Positions 38,551 through 46,434 of a stretch of 64,000 bases of DNA are shown in pieces (positions within the stretch are counted from its first letter, which is position 1; every line of letters starts with the position of its first letter). The DNA comes from Vibrio halioticoli NBRC 102217 (GTDB lineage Bacteria; Pseudomonadota; Gammaproteobacteria; Enterobacterales; Vibrionaceae). Below the pieces are notes generated by a model that did no database searches, was not told the DNA's origin, and saw only the letters and a program-made list of their open reading frames with translations. The position numbers and the translations under genes are program-made. The stretch spans positions 1-64,000 of the forward strand of contig NZ_BAUJ01000012.1 of the NCBI RefSeq assembly GCF_000496695.1, written 5' to 3'.

Positions 38551-39444
38551 ATGCCGGCGTCTTCTTTCTCATCAATCCCTGTTGGGGTTCGCTTCATGCT
38601 TTTATCTGCGGTGGGTTTTGCGTTTATGTCTGCCTGCGTGAAATACATCAGCAATTACGGTATTCCGGTATTTGAAATTGTGGCGGCAAGGGCGTTGGTG
38701 TCTTTGATTATTAGCTATGCCGATGTAAAGCGTAAAGGCATTTCGGCATGGGGTAATAATAAACCGCTGCTATTGTTGCGTGGTGTGGTGGGTACATCTG
38801 CCTTGATGTGTGTCTACTATGCGGTCACGACTTTGCCGTTGGCGGAAGCAACGATTTTACAATATGTGCATCCTGTTTCGACCGCGTTGCTTGGGGTTTT
38901 ATTCCTTAAAGAGCGCATTCAAAAATCAACCATGATCTGTATCGGATTTTGTTTAGTAGGTTTATTGGTGATGGTGCAACCGAGTTTGGCAGAGGGCACG
39001 AGTGAGGTGCCTTTGTTCAGTATTGGTATTGCGCTGTGCGGAGCATTTGGCAGCTCTATTGCCTACATAATTGTCAGGAAGCTAAGCCAAACCGAGGATA
39101 GCTCGGTGATTATTATGTATTTCCCGCTGGTGGCACTGCCAGTATCTATCGTATTGATTTGGAATCATTTTGTTTGGCCAAGCCTGTTTATGACTATCCT
39201 GTTGATTTTAGTGGGGATATTTACGCAAATCGGACAATACGGCTTAACCAAAGCGATGCAAACTCAAGAAGCGGGTAAAGCGTCGGCTTATTCGTATGTA
39301 CAAATCGTGTTTTCTGCGCTGTTAGGGGTATGGATATTTAATGAAATACCATCAATTTGGACCTATTTAGGTGGCGGATTGATAGTGACTGGGGCATTGA
39401 TTAATGTATTTGGTAAGCAGTTGCTAGGTCAACGCGCTCGCTAA
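38551..39444 (+). CDS. DMT (EamA) family transporter
   Basis: 297-aa inner membrane protein with ten predicted segments in two EamA repeats; the first repeat ends with LPLAEATILQYVHPVSTALLG-like (read LPLAEATIL) and the second with a KASAYSYVQIVFSALLGVWIF-like (read YSYVQIVFS) helix, each the conserved end of an EamA unit. Relatives export amino acids or other metabolites. No SD is strong at the ATG; an internal start at residue 16 is possible. It stands alone, ending at a terminator. Confidence 0.82.
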   Translation: MPASSFSSIPVGVRFMLLSAVGFAFMSACVKYISNYGIPVFEIVAARALVSLIISYADVKRKGISAWGNNKPLLLLRGVVGTSALMCVYYAVTTLPLAEATILQYVHPVSTALLGVLFLKERIQKSTMICIGFCLVGLLVMVQPSLAEGTSEVPLFSIGIALCGAFGSSIAYIIVRKLSQTEDSSVIIMYFPLVALPVSIVLIWNHFVWPSLFMTILLILVGIFTQIGQYGLTKAMQTQEAGKASAYSYVQIVFSALLGVWIFNEIPSIWTYLGGGLIVTGALINVFGKQLLGQRAR

Positions 39445-39476
39445 GAGGGACGCTATTTTTACTCGCTACATCTATT

Positions 39477-39511
39477 AAAAAGGCATGCACGATAAAATCG
39501 GCATGCCTTTT
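39477..39511. terminator. Bidirectional terminator between DMT gene and TRAP operon
   Basis: Stem AAAAGGCATGC / GCATGCCTTTT with inner CGAT/ATCG pairing around a short loop. T-runs stand on both sides, so it can serve the plus-strand DMT gene and the minus-strand dctM. Confidence 0.85.
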
Positions 39512-39570
39512 GTTTTGATTAAGCTGTTGTTTCTGCTTGTCTAGTTAAGACTGACTTAGCTAACGCTAGC

Positions 39571-40875
39571 TTAGTTAATCAGACCAAATGCTCTTGGTAA
39601 TGCCAAGCTGATTGACGGAATAAAGGTAATCAGCAATAGAGTCGCAATTAACACCGCGCAAAACGGCAATATAGCGCGAATTACCCCTTCAATCCTCGCA
39701 CCGCTGACACTACAGCCGACAAACAATGCCGTCCCTACTGGCGGAGTGGCAATACCAATACATAGATTGAATATCATCATCATCGCGAAGTGGATTGGAT
39801 GCATGCCCAGTTGCGTAGCAATCGGCATGAATATTGGGGTGAAAATTAATACCGCAGGGGTTAAATCCATGAACATGCCGACAATCAGCAGGATGATGTT
39901 CATCAAGATAAAGATAATGATTGGGTTGTCTGAAATAGACAACATCCACTCACTTATCATGCTTGGTAGGCCAGTAAATGCCATTGCCCAAGACATAATG
40001 GTTGATGCGCCAATTAAGAACAGCATGATGCCGGTAATCTCAGCGGTTTCAACACAAATGGTTTTGAGCTCTTTTAAGCCTAACGTTCGATAACACAGCG
40101 ATAAACCAAACGAATACAGCACTGCGATACAGGCCCCTTCGGTTGCAGTAAACACTCCGCCAATGATGCCGCCAATGACCACCACCACTAATCCCATACT
40201 TGGGATGGCGCGCCAGGTAATAATCAGTTTTTCGCGTATGGTCAGCTCAACAGCTGCGCTTCGGTAGCCGCGTCTTTTGGCAATGATATAAGCCACCACC
40301 ATACAGCTGAGCCCCATTAGAATTCCCGGCACGTAACCTGCGATAAATAGCGCAGCAATGGAAGTGCCGCCACTGACCACTGAGAATACGATCAAAGAGT
40401 TACTTGGTGGGATTAACAGTCCGGCTGGACAAGAGGCAACGTTTACCGCGGTTGAATACGATTTATCGTATCCCTCTTTTTCTAGCTCTGGCTCTAAGGT
40501 TTTGCCGACTGCGGCAGCGGCGGCAACGGCTGAGCCTGATACCGAACCAAACAGCATGTTGGCTAATACGTTGACATGCGAAAGTGCGCCGGGCAAACGA
40601 CCCACTAAAATTTTGGCAAATTGCACCAGTCGCGCGGCAATGCCGCCACGATTCATTATGTTACCGGCCAAGATAAAGAAGGGGATGGCAAGTAAGCTAA
40701 AGCTATCTATACCTGTGACTATCTTTTGTCCTGCGGTCATAAAGGCCACGTTACTCGGAAGAATAGAGCACATGATCACCAAAGACGACATAGCAATCGC
40801 AATGGCGATGGGAACGCTAAACGCAATTAAAAATAGGAACAAGCACAACAGCCAGAAGCCAATTGAAATATCCAT
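39571..40875 (-). CDS. dctM: TRAP transporter large permease (DctM)
   Basis: 434-aa Na-driven membrane subunit with about 12 segments. IPFFILAGNIMNRGGIAARLV (read FFILAGNIM), GSVSGSAVAAAAAVGKTLEPEL and the second-half FMDLTPAVLIFTPIFMPIA-like region carry the sodium and substrate site residues of DctM proteins. The ATG at 40875 has AAGGAAGGTG before it and lies one base past the dctQ stop; the longer frame overlapping dctQ is rejected. Works with DctQ and DctP. Confidence 0.94.
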   Translation of the reverse strand: MDISIGFWLLCLFLFLIAFSVPIAIAIAMSSLVIMCSILPSNVAFMTAGQKIVTGIDSFSLLAIPFFILAGNIMNRGGIAARLVQFAKILVGRLPGALSHVNVLANMLFGSVSGSAVAAAAAVGKTLEPELEKEGYDKSYSTAVNVASCPAGLLIPPSNSLIVFSVVSGGTSIAALFIAGYVPGILMGLSCMVVAYIIAKRRGYRSAAVELTIREKLIITWRAIPSMGLVVVVIGGIIGGVFTATEGACIAVLYSFGLSLCYRTLGLKELKTICVETAEITGIMLFLIGASTIMSWAMAFTGLPSMISEWMLSISDNPIIIFILMNIILLIVGMFMDLTPAVLIFTPIFMPIATQLGMHPIHFAMMMIFNLCIGIATPPVGTALFVGCSVSGARIEGVIRAILPFCAVLIATLLLITFIPSISLALPRAFGLIN

Positions 40876-40876
40876 A

Positions 40877-41377
40877 TTATTCACCTTCCTTAACAGATTG
40901 TGCTGGGGCAAACATCTCAAGGGTGCTTAATAGGATATAGGTCAGCATGATAACGCCTGATAGCGGCAAAATGAGATAAACGTACGCCATAGGGATTTGT
41001 AATGCCGGTGAAAATTGCATCATAGTGCGGCTCATCAATAACAAGCCACCTTTAACCATCGCAAGGCTAATGAAAGCCACTGAGATAAGGTTGATGACGA
41101 TGTGAAAGTATTTACGGTGTTTGGCTCTAACAGAACCAATAAAGAGAGTAATAGCAAGGTGACCATTTTTACCAAACAAGTAACTGGCGCCGGCAAGTCC
41201 AAACCAAATCATGGTGTAGCGGGCCAGTTCATCGGTAAATGAGCTAGGGTCGTTGAGTACATAACGGCTAAATACTTGCCAAGTTACGGTGATGACTAAA
41301 GTGACAATTGCAATGCCGCAAAATGTCAAAATAGCCTTATCTAGAAAAGTCTTGAACTGACGTAAAACTGAGAACAT
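40877..41377 (-). CDS. dctQ: TRAP transporter small permease (DctQ)
   Basis: 166-aa membrane protein with four segments; DELARYTMIWFGLAGASYLF is the DctQ hallmark (read in part as DELARYTMIWFG). SD GGAGGAAGG is 5 bases or less from the ATG. It sits between dctP and dctM, its normal place. Confidence 0.92.
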   Translation of the reverse strand: MFSVLRQFKTFLDKAILTFCGIAIVTLVITVTWQVFSRYVLNDPSSFTDELARYTMIWFGLAGASYLFGKNGHLAITLFIGSVRAKHRKYFHIVINLISVAFISLAMVKGGLLLMSRTMMQFSPALQIPMAYVYLILPLSGVIMLTYILLSTLEMFAPAQSVKEGE

Positions 41378-41407
41378 CCTTCCTCCACGTCAACAGCGGT
41401 TGATTAA

Positions 41408-41427
41408 GCCCTCCGCGAAGGGAGGGC
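41408..41427 (-). other. Hairpin between dctP and dctQ
   Basis: Perfect 7-bp GC-rich stem GCCCTCC / GGAGGGC with a 6-base loop, 41 bases after the dctP stop. It is placed like the hairpins after urtA and rbsB, suggesting that the binding protein is kept in excess over the membrane subunits. Confidence 0.6.
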
Positions 41428-41468
41428 ATTGATATTAAACGATTGATATTATTTAGTGGTGAGGTTAC

Positions 41469-42428
41469 TTACATCGCTTCGATTGCGTCGATGTAGTATT
41501 TCAATGCAGGGTCTTTCTTTGCATCGTTGATCATAGGAAGGACTTTTTCACGGAACTTACTGGTATCAACCTCGATGAAAGTTACGCCAGATTCTTTAGC
41601 GATTTTCATGTTTTTGTCGTCGGTAGCAGCCCAAATCTTGATCTCTTCTTCCATAGACTCAAGCGCCGCTTCTTTTACCAGTTTTTGCTGTTCAGGGTTC
41701 AAGCTAGCCCACGTCGCTTCTGAAATCATGATCAAATCGGGTGTCATCATGTGTTGATCCATTGCGTAGAACTTAGCCACTTCTGAGTGCTTCATTTCAA
41801 CTAGGCTAGAAATGTTGTTCTCTGCAGCATCGATAACCCCTTGTTGCAGTGCAGTGTATACCTCTGTGAAAGGTACTGGCGTAGCTTTAGCGCCAAGTAG
41901 ACGTACCATTTCCATCATCGTTGGTGACTCAGGGACACGGATTTTAAGACCCGCAAGATCGTCTGGAGAGTTGATAGGTTTTGAGCTGTAGAAGCTTCGA
42001 GAACCAGAATCATACAAGGTGATGCCAATAAAGCCTTTGCCTTTACTTGATGCTAGCAGTTTCTCTGCTGCGTCACTGCGCATGAAAGTGTGCATGTGGT
42101 CTGAGTTGCGGAACAGATAAGGAATTGAAATCGCTTTATAAGTTGGTTCAAAAGACTCAGCAAGTGAGCCATTGATTTTTGCCATATCTAAGGCGCCGGT
42201 CACTACTTGCTCAGCTTGATCACGTTCCGAACCTAACATGCCATTAGGGAAGATCTTAACTGTGATGTCGCCATTGGATTTTTCTTTGACCTTGTCAGCA
42301 AAAATGACCATACCCGCATGCGCTGCACTGTTTAAGTTCATTGCATGACCAAGAGTCAGTGTTTTTGCCTGTGCACCAACGGTGAATAGAACTGATGAAG
42401 CAATAAGCGTTATTAGAGACTTTTTCAT
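41469..42428 (-). CDS. dctP: TRAP transporter solute-binding protein (DctP)
   Basis: 319-aa periplasmic protein with signal peptide (cleavage after AQA, residue 21). The DctP fold is shown by the central strand-loop GLKIRVPESPTMMEMVRLLGA (Arg that binds the carboxylate; quoted in part) and PFTEVYTALQQGVIDAAEN. Substrates of this subclass are organic acids, often sugar acids. The nearest sugar-acid gene is the oligoalginate lyase 4 kb away, which is weak evidence for uronate uptake. Regulation may involve the palindrome upstream. Confidence 0.92.
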   Translation of the reverse strand: MKKSLITLIASSVLFTVGAQAKTLTLGHAMNLNSAAHAGMVIFADKVKEKSNGDITVKIFPNGMLGSERDQAEQVVTGALDMAKINGSLAESFEPTYKAISIPYLFRNSDHMHTFMRSDAAEKLLASSKGKGFIGITLYDSGSRSFYSSKPINSPDDLAGLKIRVPESPTMMEMVRLLGAKATPVPFTEVYTALQQGVIDAAENNISSLVEMKHSEVAKFYAMDQHMMTPDLIMISEATWASLNPEQQKLVKEAALESMEEEIKIWAATDDKNMKIAKESGVTFIEVDTSKFREKVLPMINDAKKDPALKYYIDAIEAM

Positions 42429-42587
42429 TCCTGATATCCTTTTTTGGGAATTTTATGCACCTATTAGGATTAACTAATGTGTGCGTCTGTTTGCACTGCA
42501 GAAGTAATCTTATATGACAAATAAACTCCATTTGTGGATCTGACTCTCGCAACGGTGAGATTGAGTGGTTTTTCTTCAATTTTTACG

Positions 42588-42599
42588 GTGATTGATCAC
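42588..42599. promoter_or_regulatory. Palindrome upstream of the TRAP operon
   Basis: GTGAT-TG-ATCAC is a perfect 5-2-5 palindrome 160 bases upstream of dctP, of the size bound by GntR-type dimers. The remainder of 42429-42717 shows no gene. Function is inference. Confidence 0.3.
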
Positions 42600-42717
42600 G
42601 CTTTGAACGGGTGTGTAATGAAATGTGACAATTGATTTGTGGGTTACGGCAAAAAAATCGTTGGGTTTTTAAAAGACTAGAAATAAAAATGCAAAATGGA
42701 GTGAAGGCTGAGGAATG

Positions 42718-42747
42718 AAAAAAGAGGTTAGAATGTAAAATCTAACC
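42718..42747 (-). terminator. Terminator of eptA
   Basis: On the minus strand a 7-bp stem GGTTAGA / TCTAACC with an 8-base loop is followed by CTC and six T, 19 bases after the eptA stop codon. Confidence 0.8.
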
Positions 42748-42765
42748 CCATGAGTTTTTTAATCT

Positions 42766-44382
42766 TTAATTGCCTTTGTTCATGAAAATAGAAGCTTCAT
42801 GCGGGCAAGTTTCGGTTTGAACTTCAAGCAGTGATAGCACTGAGCAGTAGAAGTTATCTTGTGAGAATGGTAAGTCTTTATTTTTCACCACATCCTTGTA
42901 TTTAAAGGGTGAGGAGTCGTTTAACCAAGTGATAGCTGCAACGTGTTTTTGCACTTCTGGTGCAAATGCGTAAGGCATGCCATGCAGATAAATATCATCT
43001 TCCCCTAGTGATTCACCGTGGTCACTGATGTATAGCAAAGCGGTGCGATACTGTTTTGAATAAGTGTCTAACCAATCGATACTTTGGTCGATGAAGTAGT
43101 CAGTAAATAACATTGTATTATCATACGCGTTAATGATTTCTTCACTGGAACACTTATTTAACTGGTTGCCTTTACACACTGGGGTGTATTTCTCAAAGCG
43201 AGCAGGGTAGCGCTTGTAATACTCAGGGCCATGACTACCCATTGAATGTAACACTACTACTATGTCTTGATTTGGATGCTGGCTAACATAATCATCAAGC
43301 CCAACGAGCATGCCAGTATCACGACATTCTGGATCGCAGATGGTATTGGTGTCTGGTGACTTGAACGACTGATACTCAACACGTTCAGCAACGCCTTTAG
43401 AGCTGGAGTTATTGTCCCGCCAAAGCACTGCAACATTGTTATCTTTGAGGGTATCGAGCGCATTGAGCTTATTGTAAATAGACTTACTGCTAAATTGTGA
43501 ACGGGTATCTGACGAGAACATACAAGGCACAGATACCGCAGTAGAGGTGCCACAACTGGTCATTTTAGAAAAACTTATCACACCTTTGCGTTTGCTAAGC
43601 AGCGGATTGGTTTCGCGAGGATAGCCGTTTAATGAAAAGTGATCGGCACGTCCTGTTTCACCCACAATAAGCACGATCAGTTCGTGGGTATCTTTTACCT
43701 TATGCACTATCTTGGCATCAGGTGCTACGTTTTGCATTTGATCGGCAGGTTTAAGTAAATCTTTATGATCGCCCTTAAAATATTTACCTGCCGAGTAAAT
43801 AGGGAACAGAGGCGCTGAGTAGTAACGTACGCTTTTGTATTCACGGAAGAAAGAGGCGTAGTTTGCTGAATACGCAAGTAAGGTCAGCAGGATCATCACC
43901 ACCGACAGCAAAATAGAAATTAGCTTAGCTCTGCTTTCAATAAAGAGAGAGCGGTAATTTAAAGAGACTTTATAAATAAGTAATGCTGGCACAACCGCAA
44001 AGATAACCATCACTATGACAAGTTGCGTGGAGAGCAAACCAAAGGCTTCGGCTGTGTCGGTTTGTATCATGTTTTGCAACATGGTTTTGTCGATGACAAC
44101 GCCGTACGTCCAAGAGAAATAAGCGGCACTTGCGCCAATGAAAAAACCTAATATAAGCAGAGCTTTGGTAAAAAATCGCCCGCCTAATAGGGAAAAGAAC
44201 AGAGCATGCACTGCAACTAACAGTACGCCTGCACTTACCACAAAGCCGGTATTACCGTCTGCAATTGGAAAAGCATCCATAAAATGTTTAAAGAAGCTTA
44301 AATTGAATAGAGCTGAGAACAATAAGGCGCAGCCCCATATCAGTCTATATTGCGGCGTAATCATCCGTGCCAGTACTTTCAT
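42766..44382 (-). CDS. eptA: Lipid A phosphoethanolamine transferase EptA
   Basis: 538-aa inner membrane enzyme that moves phosphoethanolamine from phosphatidylethanolamine to lipid A, lowering negative charge and giving resistance to polymyxin-type peptides. Five N-terminal membrane segments (to about residue 172) are followed by the periplasmic sulfatase-fold domain with VGETGRADHFSLNGYPRET (zinc Glu242; read in part), SCGTSTAVSVPCMFS (nucleophile Thr near 279) and ISDHGESLGE. The family is that of EptA and MCR. AGGGGGAAC precedes the ATG. No two-component regulator is adjacent. Confidence 0.93.
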   Translation of the reverse strand: MKVLARMITPQYRLIWGCALLFSALFNLSFFKHFMDAFPIADGNTGFVVSAGVLLVAVHALFFSLLGGRFFTKALLILGFFIGASAAYFSWTYGVVIDKTMLQNMIQTDTAEAFGLLSTQLVIVMVIFAVVPALLIYKVSLNYRSLFIESRAKLISILLSVVMILLTLLAYSANYASFFREYKSVRYYSAPLFPIYSAGKYFKGDHKDLLKPADQMQNVAPDAKIVHKVKDTHELIVLIVGETGRADHFSLNGYPRETNPLLSKRKGVISFSKMTSCGTSTAVSVPCMFSSDTRSQFSSKSIYNKLNALDTLKDNNVAVLWRDNNSSSKGVAERVEYQSFKSPDTNTICDPECRDTGMLVGLDDYVSQHPNQDIVVVLHSMGSHGPEYYKRYPARFEKYTPVCKGNQLNKCSSEEIINAYDNTMLFTDYFIDQSIDWLDTYSKQYRTALLYISDHGESLGEDDIYLHGMPYAFAPEVQKHVAAITWLNDSSPFKYKDVVKNKDLPFSQDNFYCSVLSLLEVQTETCPHEASIFMNKGN

Positions 44383-44621
44383 TGTTCCCCCTGAAGGATG
44401 CGAGTTTTGTCGGCGCTATTGCTAAACGCTCAATTACTGTGGTTGGCATTATGCAATATGTTCACGAAATAACAATATTGGGTATAGCTAGCTAAAGCTG
44501 AAATTAAGTTTGTATAAATTAAATGGAACTTATTTAGCTTAGGTGGTTTATAGAAAACTGACTAGTGGGTAGGGGCTTGAAAGTAATGCAGATAACAGAG
44601 TTTTATACTTAGTTAAATATG

Positions 44622-44654
44622 ATACCAAGTAGCGTGCTGGTCTACTTGGTATCG
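44622..44654. repeat. Long intergenic hairpin, TTGGTATC type
   Basis: Perfect 12-bp stem GATACCAAGTAG / CTACTTGGTATC with a 9-base loop, 28 bases past the uspA stop. No T-run follows. Its ends (GATACCAA/TTGGTATC) are shared with the hairpin after atpC, so both may belong to one repeated palindrome family. The rest of 44383-44621 shows no gene. Confidence 0.7.
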
Positions 44655-44681
44655 GACATTAATGGATGAAGCTAAAAGACA

Positions 44682-45110
44682 TTATTGGCCTTCTAGTGGT
44701 ACCACTAAGATATCAATTGGAGAGTTATGGATGAGGTGTTTGGAGTACGAGATGATAGTGCTCCAAAAATCATGATGGTGACCACAGATCAATAGGTCAC
44801 AACCATAGTCCGCAATGGTGTTAGGAAGCTTGTCGCCAAGATCTCCGGTACCAATAAGGAAGTGCTTTAATGGTACATCAACATCACTGGTTAAGTGCTT
44901 TAACTGCTCCATAGCGACTCGTTTGATTGGTGGCTCTTGGTCATCGACACATATATCCACTAATTCGGTATAAATCTCGCCATGTGATCCATCAATATGG
45001 ACAAATGAAACATCCGCCTCGAATGTTTTTGCCAGAGCGGAAGCCTTTTCTATCAGTAGTTTACTGTCTTCAGATAGCTCTAGTGCGACTAGAATATGTT
45101 TGTAGTTCAT
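44682..45110 (-). CDS. uspA: Universal stress protein A
   Basis: 142-aa cytoplasmic protein that resembles E. coli UspA along its length: the start MNYKHILVALELSEDSKLLI, VSFVHIDG, GTGDLGD, DLLICGHHHDFWS and DILVVPL. The ATP-binding glycine motif of UspFG types (G2XG9XGS/T) is absent, as in true UspA. I use the ATG at 45110, behind GGGGGTGA; the longer frame is unlikely. Confidence 0.93.
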   Translation of the reverse strand: MNYKHILVALELSEDSKLLIEKASALAKTFEADVSFVHIDGSHGEIYTELVDICVDDQEPPIKRVAMEQLKHLTSDVDVPLKHFLIGTGDLGDKLPNTIADYGCDLLICGHHHDFWSTIISYSKHLIHNSPIDILVVPLEGQ

Positions 45111-45192
45111 AACGTCACCCCCTTCGATTAATAACCCTTTAATCATAGTTATATTTGAAGAGAAAGTGTGCAGCTTAGCTCGCAAATCAGAC

Positions 45193-45240
45193 AGTTAGCA
45201 TAAAATGAAACAATTATTGCTGCGTTATTTTATGCTAACT
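45193..45240 (-). terminator. Long hairpin after the LysR gene
   Basis: Perfect 14-bp AT-rich stem AGTTAGCATAAAAT / ATTTTATGCTAACT with a 20-base loop starts 2 bases after the LysR-gene stop and lies about 80 bases upstream of uspA. No T-run follows, so it may either end the LysR transcript or be part of uspA control. Confidence 0.6.
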
Positions 45241-45241
45241 C

Positions 45242-46144
45242 TTAGTCTTGATTGACTAGAGTTTCTTTATATTCATTGAAACCGGCAACGATGGCGTCGA
45301 TGACTACCTGCTGGGCATTGGTCTTACGCGCCCTGTAGCGGTACACCAAAGAGATGTCGCGGCTTGGGAACTCATAGTCTGTCATCCACTCTACGAGTTC
45401 GCCACGTTTGATGGCGTTTTCGGCAATGTATTCCGAAATAAAGGCAAAGCCAAAATTGTTCTTTGCCATTTGCACTACCGATTCGGCGCCGGTGAGTGAG
45501 ATTTTAGGGTACAGCTTTACCGTTTCCAGATTGTGGGTCTTAGTGTTGTAACCTGTGATGAGTTGATGTTGTAGATGCCCAATGTAATCAATGTCTTTTA
45601 ACTGTGCTAATTTGGTCGGCGGCGTTTGGATAAAGTCAGGGGATGCGACCACTTTGACATTAATCGACATTAGCTTTTTAGCAATAAGGTTGCTGTCTGG
45701 AAGATCGCCAACCAGTACCCCAATATCGGCATCAGAATCTAACGTGGATGTGTCGGAAGCAGGGATAAACTTGAGTTTCAGTTTTGGGTACTTTCGAAGC
45801 AGTTCTTCCACTTTGTCTTTAATAAAATATTGATAAACAAAGTCAGTACAGTCGATAGATACTCGCCCTGAAATATCATTTTTATCGTTATTGATATTAT
45901 CAATTTCTTCTGCCAGATTAAGAAAGTGAGGCGCGAGTCGTTGATAATATTGAGTGCCAGTGCTAGTTGGCGAAAGCGTTGTCTTCGAGCGAATGAAAAG
46001 GCGTGTATTCACATCTTCTTCTAAGGTCGAAATGCGTCTACTTACAGTTGATAGCGGGATTTCTAGCTCCTCACTTGCGGCTTTCATACTGCCTAATTTA
46101 ACTACTTGGCAAAAGATATAAAAATTATCGAAGTGCTTAGCCAT
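45242..46144 (-). CDS. LysR-family transcriptional regulator
   Basis: 300-aa regulator. The winged helix-turn-helix is N-terminal (SMKAASEELEIPLSTVSRRI, with LEEDVNTRLFIR for the wing), followed by a substrate-binding-like effector domain from about residue 90. The ATG at 46144 has AAGGA 5-6 bases upstream; the 14-residue longer frame has no SD. It lies between uspA and the oligoalginate lyase on the same strand, with separate terminators, so its target is unclear. Confidence 0.9.
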   Translation of the reverse strand: MAKHFDNFYIFCQVVKLGSMKAASEELEIPLSTVSRRISTLEEDVNTRLFIRSKTTLSPTSTGTQYYQRLAPHFLNLAEEIDNINNDKNDISGRVSIDCTDFVYQYFIKDKVEELLRKYPKLKLKFIPASDTSTLDSDADIGVLVGDLPDSNLIAKKLMSINVKVVASPDFIQTPPTKLAQLKDIDYIGHLQHQLITGYNTKTHNLETVKLYPKISLTGAESVVQMAKNNFGFAFISEYIAENAIKRGELVEWMTDYEFPSRDISLVYRYRARKTNAQQVVIDAIVAGFNEYKETLVNQD

Positions 46145-46373
46145 TTGATTCCTTGCATCCTCTTCTAACAGACTGTTTTTAAACATACATCACAGATACA
46201 CAAGTTTCGAATGAAAATTGATGTATTAGTGCAAGCATGTGTGCTTTTGGTTAATTTTAATACAATCCCTGTTTAGGCATACATGTATATTGGAGGGTTT
46301 CGTTGAGGGCTCTTAAAGTGGCCGTTATAGAAACATAACGGGCGGTTAACTCAGTTAGTAAATCTTATGCAAT

Positions 46374-46407
46374 AAAAAAGGCTCTAGATGCAATATCTAG
46401 AGCCTTT
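46374..46407 (-). terminator. Terminator of the oligoalginate lyase gene
   Basis: Perfect 12-bp stem AAAGGCTCTAGA / TCTAGAGCCTTT with a 7-base loop, followed on the minus strand by TTT and ATT-rich bases. It begins 27 bases after the lyase stop. Confidence 0.88.
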
Positions 46408-46434
46408 CACATTTACTTTAGCTTATCGAAATAA

